Source: Bacteriovorax sp. MedPE-SWde (lineage in GTDB: Bacteria > Bdellovibrionota > Bacteriovoracia > Bacteriovoracales > Bacteriovoracaceae). From it: DNA of 64,000 nt. This document shows, piece after piece, positions 62,432-64,000 of this stretch. Each line of letters opens with the position of its first letter. Position 1 is the first letter of the stretch. The notes under the pieces are model-generated. The model made no database searches. It was given only the letters and a program-made list of their open reading frames with translations, and had not been told where the DNA came from. A program made the translations under genes and the position numbers. The stretch is taken from positions 310,001 to 374,000 of the forward strand of contig MPCU01000003.1 of NCBI GenBank assembly GCA_001874305.1, read 5' to 3'.

Positions 62432-62873
62432 TGAGGACCTCTTGTACTTCTTTCATTTCAATTTTTAATGATGCTTGTTTAGACTTTCTTTGTAGTGTTT
62501 TTGTTTGAAGTACGAGTTTGAGTTCATTATCTTGGAAGTGATGACCTTCAAGAAATTGTACTTCCCTTCCTTTTGAATCTTTATATGTACCTTGGATATA
62601 GAATATACCGCTTGAACTATGCCTTTTTCTAATGCTCCAATCCTGCGCTCCAATTAACTTAAGCATACGTGTCTTATTTTTAATTATGATCTGCTGATAG
62701 ACTTTTTGCTTGAGAGGTTTATTTAATAGTCTTCTTTTAAACACAAGAATCTTATTGTCTTTCTTCCAAGCCTTGTGATTAATTTTCGTTGTAACAGGAG
62801 TCCAACCAGTAGTTGAATTGGCAAAGGAGCTTAAAGATAGGATTGTGATTAATATTATTAGGTACTTCAACAT
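62418..62873 (-). CDS. exported basic protein, unknown function
   Basis: 151 residues with a signal peptide (MLKYLIILITILSLSSFA). The mature protein is very basic, rich in Lys, with beta-strand-like segments (KILVFKRRLL, VYQQIIIKNKTRMLKLIG) and no Cys. It ends in a helical Lys/Glu stretch. No family recognised. Its 3' end overlaps the kinase-like gene, so it is probably translated as part of the same operon and could be a partner of the kinase-like protein. Confidence 0.65.
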   Translation of the reverse strand: MLKYLIILITILSLSSFANSTTGWTPVTTKINHKAWKKDNKILVFKRRLLNKPLKQKVYQQIIIKNKTRMLKLIGAQDWSIRKRHSSSGIFYIQGTYKDSKGREVQFLEGHHFQDNELKLVLQTKTLQRKSKQASLKIEMKEVQEVLSDFL

Positions 62874-62909
62874 GCTTACTTATCGGTTTTTCTTTAACGA
62901 GCTTTATTT

Positions 62910-64000
62910 TTAGAACTTCATTTCGTAGTTTACCCAAACAGTATCTTTGTTAGTGTTTGGTAGTCTGTCTCTTTGAAGTTTTAAAGATAATGTCCCTGTT
63001 TCTGCAACTTTTCTTTTGGAGCTGAGAGAATAGGATTCATTTCCTGAGGAGTGCTTAGTGAATTGCGTATTAAATAGTTCACTATTTCCATTTCTAATAG
63101 ATGCTGTAGCTCGATGTGTTCCAAGGTTATCAGTGCTTAGTACGCCTCCAACTGTGTAGTCGTCGTATACCGGAGCCTCGTATGGAACGCCTAGGTTAAC
63201 TCTCTCTTTTCTCGCAGTAATATTGAGGAGAGCGTTGTTATTAGAAGAGTCATATAGTGAAGCTGTAAGGGTCTCTCCCTTAAGTGTGTCGACTTCTACT
63301 TTACCTCTAACTTTATATACATCTACTAATTCTTGATCGTATGGAACCTGAACATTTGCTTCATTTAGCTGTGCTTTTATTCTAATAACTTCTTCTTTTG
63401 AATTGGCGTTTAAGACGGTGATTTTCGCTTCTTGATCTTTTGAATCAACGTGTAGATTAGACCTAACGAGATATTCTTTAAAAACTTCATTCTCTGTTTG
63501 TATATCGAGAATAGTTACTTCACTTGGTACATAGTACTTATAGTTAACTTGAGGCCCGACTGTCATTTTAAGATAGTCTTTTCCACTGTCAGACTTCCAT
63601 TGGAGATCAGCAGCTAAATCAATATTACCTGAGCTTCTCTCTTCAAGAGAATCTTCCTCTATAACTGGAGCGTTTTTTAAGTCAGGGATATTGTAATCAA
63701 CAACTTCTTTCTTCTTTTTTACTTTTGTATTAGGTGCGACATTCTTGAGAGTATAGAAACTAACTCTTCTATTATTTTCTCTATCAATATCAACCCTTAC
63801 TACTTTATCAATATCTTTTCCTGATCCTCTAAGCCAAATGATCTTGTGTTCAGAAGTCTTGCTATAGAATTGACCTGTCGTAAAATGAGTATCAATTAGC
63901 TGAGAGAATTGTAGTACTAGATCGCTCTTATCTAGAGTTGAAAATTCATCTGATAGACTAGGATCTGTATTTTGAAAACAAGTTCTTTCATTATCAACTA
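62910..64000 (-). CDS. beta-repeat exported/surface protein, 5' end outside window
   Basis: The frame stays open from 64000 to the stop at 62910 (363 codons seen); the internal Met at 63566 is not a start. The N-terminal part of the visible sequence is mixed and carries no hydrophobic segment, with SEHKIIWLRGSGKDIDKVVRVDI and RRVSFYTLKNVAPNTKVKKKK-type strands. The C-terminal 200 residues contain about three 50-residue beta repeats (units near FKEYLVRSNLHVDS, VYKVRGKVEVDT and DDYTVGGVLSTDN) and end in YEMKF. Possibly an outer-membrane or envelope protein. Upstream of the operon with 62418. Confidence 0.7.
   Translation of the reverse strand, partial: VDNERTCFQNTDPSLSDEFSTLDKSDLVLQFSQLIDTHFTTGQFYSKTSEHKIIWLRGSGKDIDKVVRVDIDRENNRRVSFYTLKNVAPNTKVKKKKEVVDYNIPDLKNAPVIEEDSLEERSSGNIDLAADLQWKSDSGKDYLKMTVGPQVNYKYYVPSEVTILDIQTENEVFKEYLVRSNLHVDSKDQEAKITVLNANSKEEVIRIKAQLNEANVQVPYDQELVDVYKVRGKVEVDTLKGETLTASLYDSSNNNALLNITARKERVNLGVPYEAPVYDDYTVGGVLSTDNLGTHRATASIRNGNSELFNTQFTKHSSGNESYSLSSKRKVAETGTLSLKLQRDRLPNTNKDTVWVNYEMKF

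Noticed and set aside
1-64000. CRISPR arrays, insertion sequences, prophage, integrase or rRNA
   Set aside because: No repeat-spacer pattern, transposase motif, phage structural gene or rRNA sequence was seen.

Overview
The window is AT-rich, densely packed chromosomal DNA with no phage, transposon, CRISPR or rRNA sequence. The gene set fits a Gram-negative predatory or marine Bdellovibrionota bacterium, most like the Bacteriovorax/Halobacteriovorax branch: many orphan exported proteins, several lipoproteins, two tandem secreted endonuclease I genes, PilZ and degenerate receiver proteins, and a complete RsgA/RecJ/RarA/S21 housekeeping set. This placement is inferred from gene content and style; no rRNA is present to confirm it.

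Layout, left to right. 1-10.5 kb: a truncated exported protein, a YihY/BrkB membrane protein translationally coupled to a TerB-like protein, then a leftward efflux operon (TolC-like protein, RND pump, TetR repressor, class II glutamine amidotransferase). The efflux promoter carries three AAACN4GTTT palindromes. A histidine kinase with an eroded ATP site follows. 10.6-13.1 kb: a rightward run of a YkgJ cysteine-cluster protein, a zinc-ribbon methyltransferase, a YffB/ArsC-like protein and a DTW tRNA-modifying enzyme. 13.2-17.6 kb: a large membrane protein of unknown role, a small lipoprotein, a four-helix membrane protein and an SGNH hydrolase. 17.7-28.7 kb: tRNA-Arg(TCT), a FAD-linked oxidase overlapping rsgA, a PilZ protein, a flavoprotein/lipoprotein/cyclophilin run, recJ behind a small zinc-ribbon gene, a coiled-coil surface protein, and an odd coupled pair: a receiver without its phospho-acceptor and an internally deleted isocitrate-dehydrogenase-like protein.

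28.9-41.9 kb: a 970-residue exported Cys/Ser/Lys-rich protein, a DUF2059-like protein, a leftward operon of two GNAT-like proteins and a CAT/WS-DGAT-type acyltransferase, a sterol-desaturase-like hydroxylase, then an iron/haem module (di-haem peroxidase divergent from imelysin and a DUF1111-type di-haem protein) whose two promoters interlock, and a receiver-like/TPR protein. 42-47.4 kb: an EpmB-like radical SAM enzyme, a small membrane protein and a DEDDh exonuclease that lacks a standard start codon, divergent from lpd and a two-lipoyl-domain E2. 47.4-64 kb: exported and lipoprotein orphans, a solute-binding protein, YcgN, a methyltransferase, two endA genes, a phosphoesterase, rarA, rpsU, a YbaK-type tRNA deacylase, an HExxH metalloprotease, and an operon encoding an exported protein with a complete kinase-like active site.

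The most interesting items are the exported kinase-like protein (60824-62431), the mini-IDH/degenerate-receiver pair (27231-28108), the interlocked promoters at 37974-38023, the exonuclease without a normal start codon, and the repeated 4-base stop-on-stop overlaps of convergent genes.
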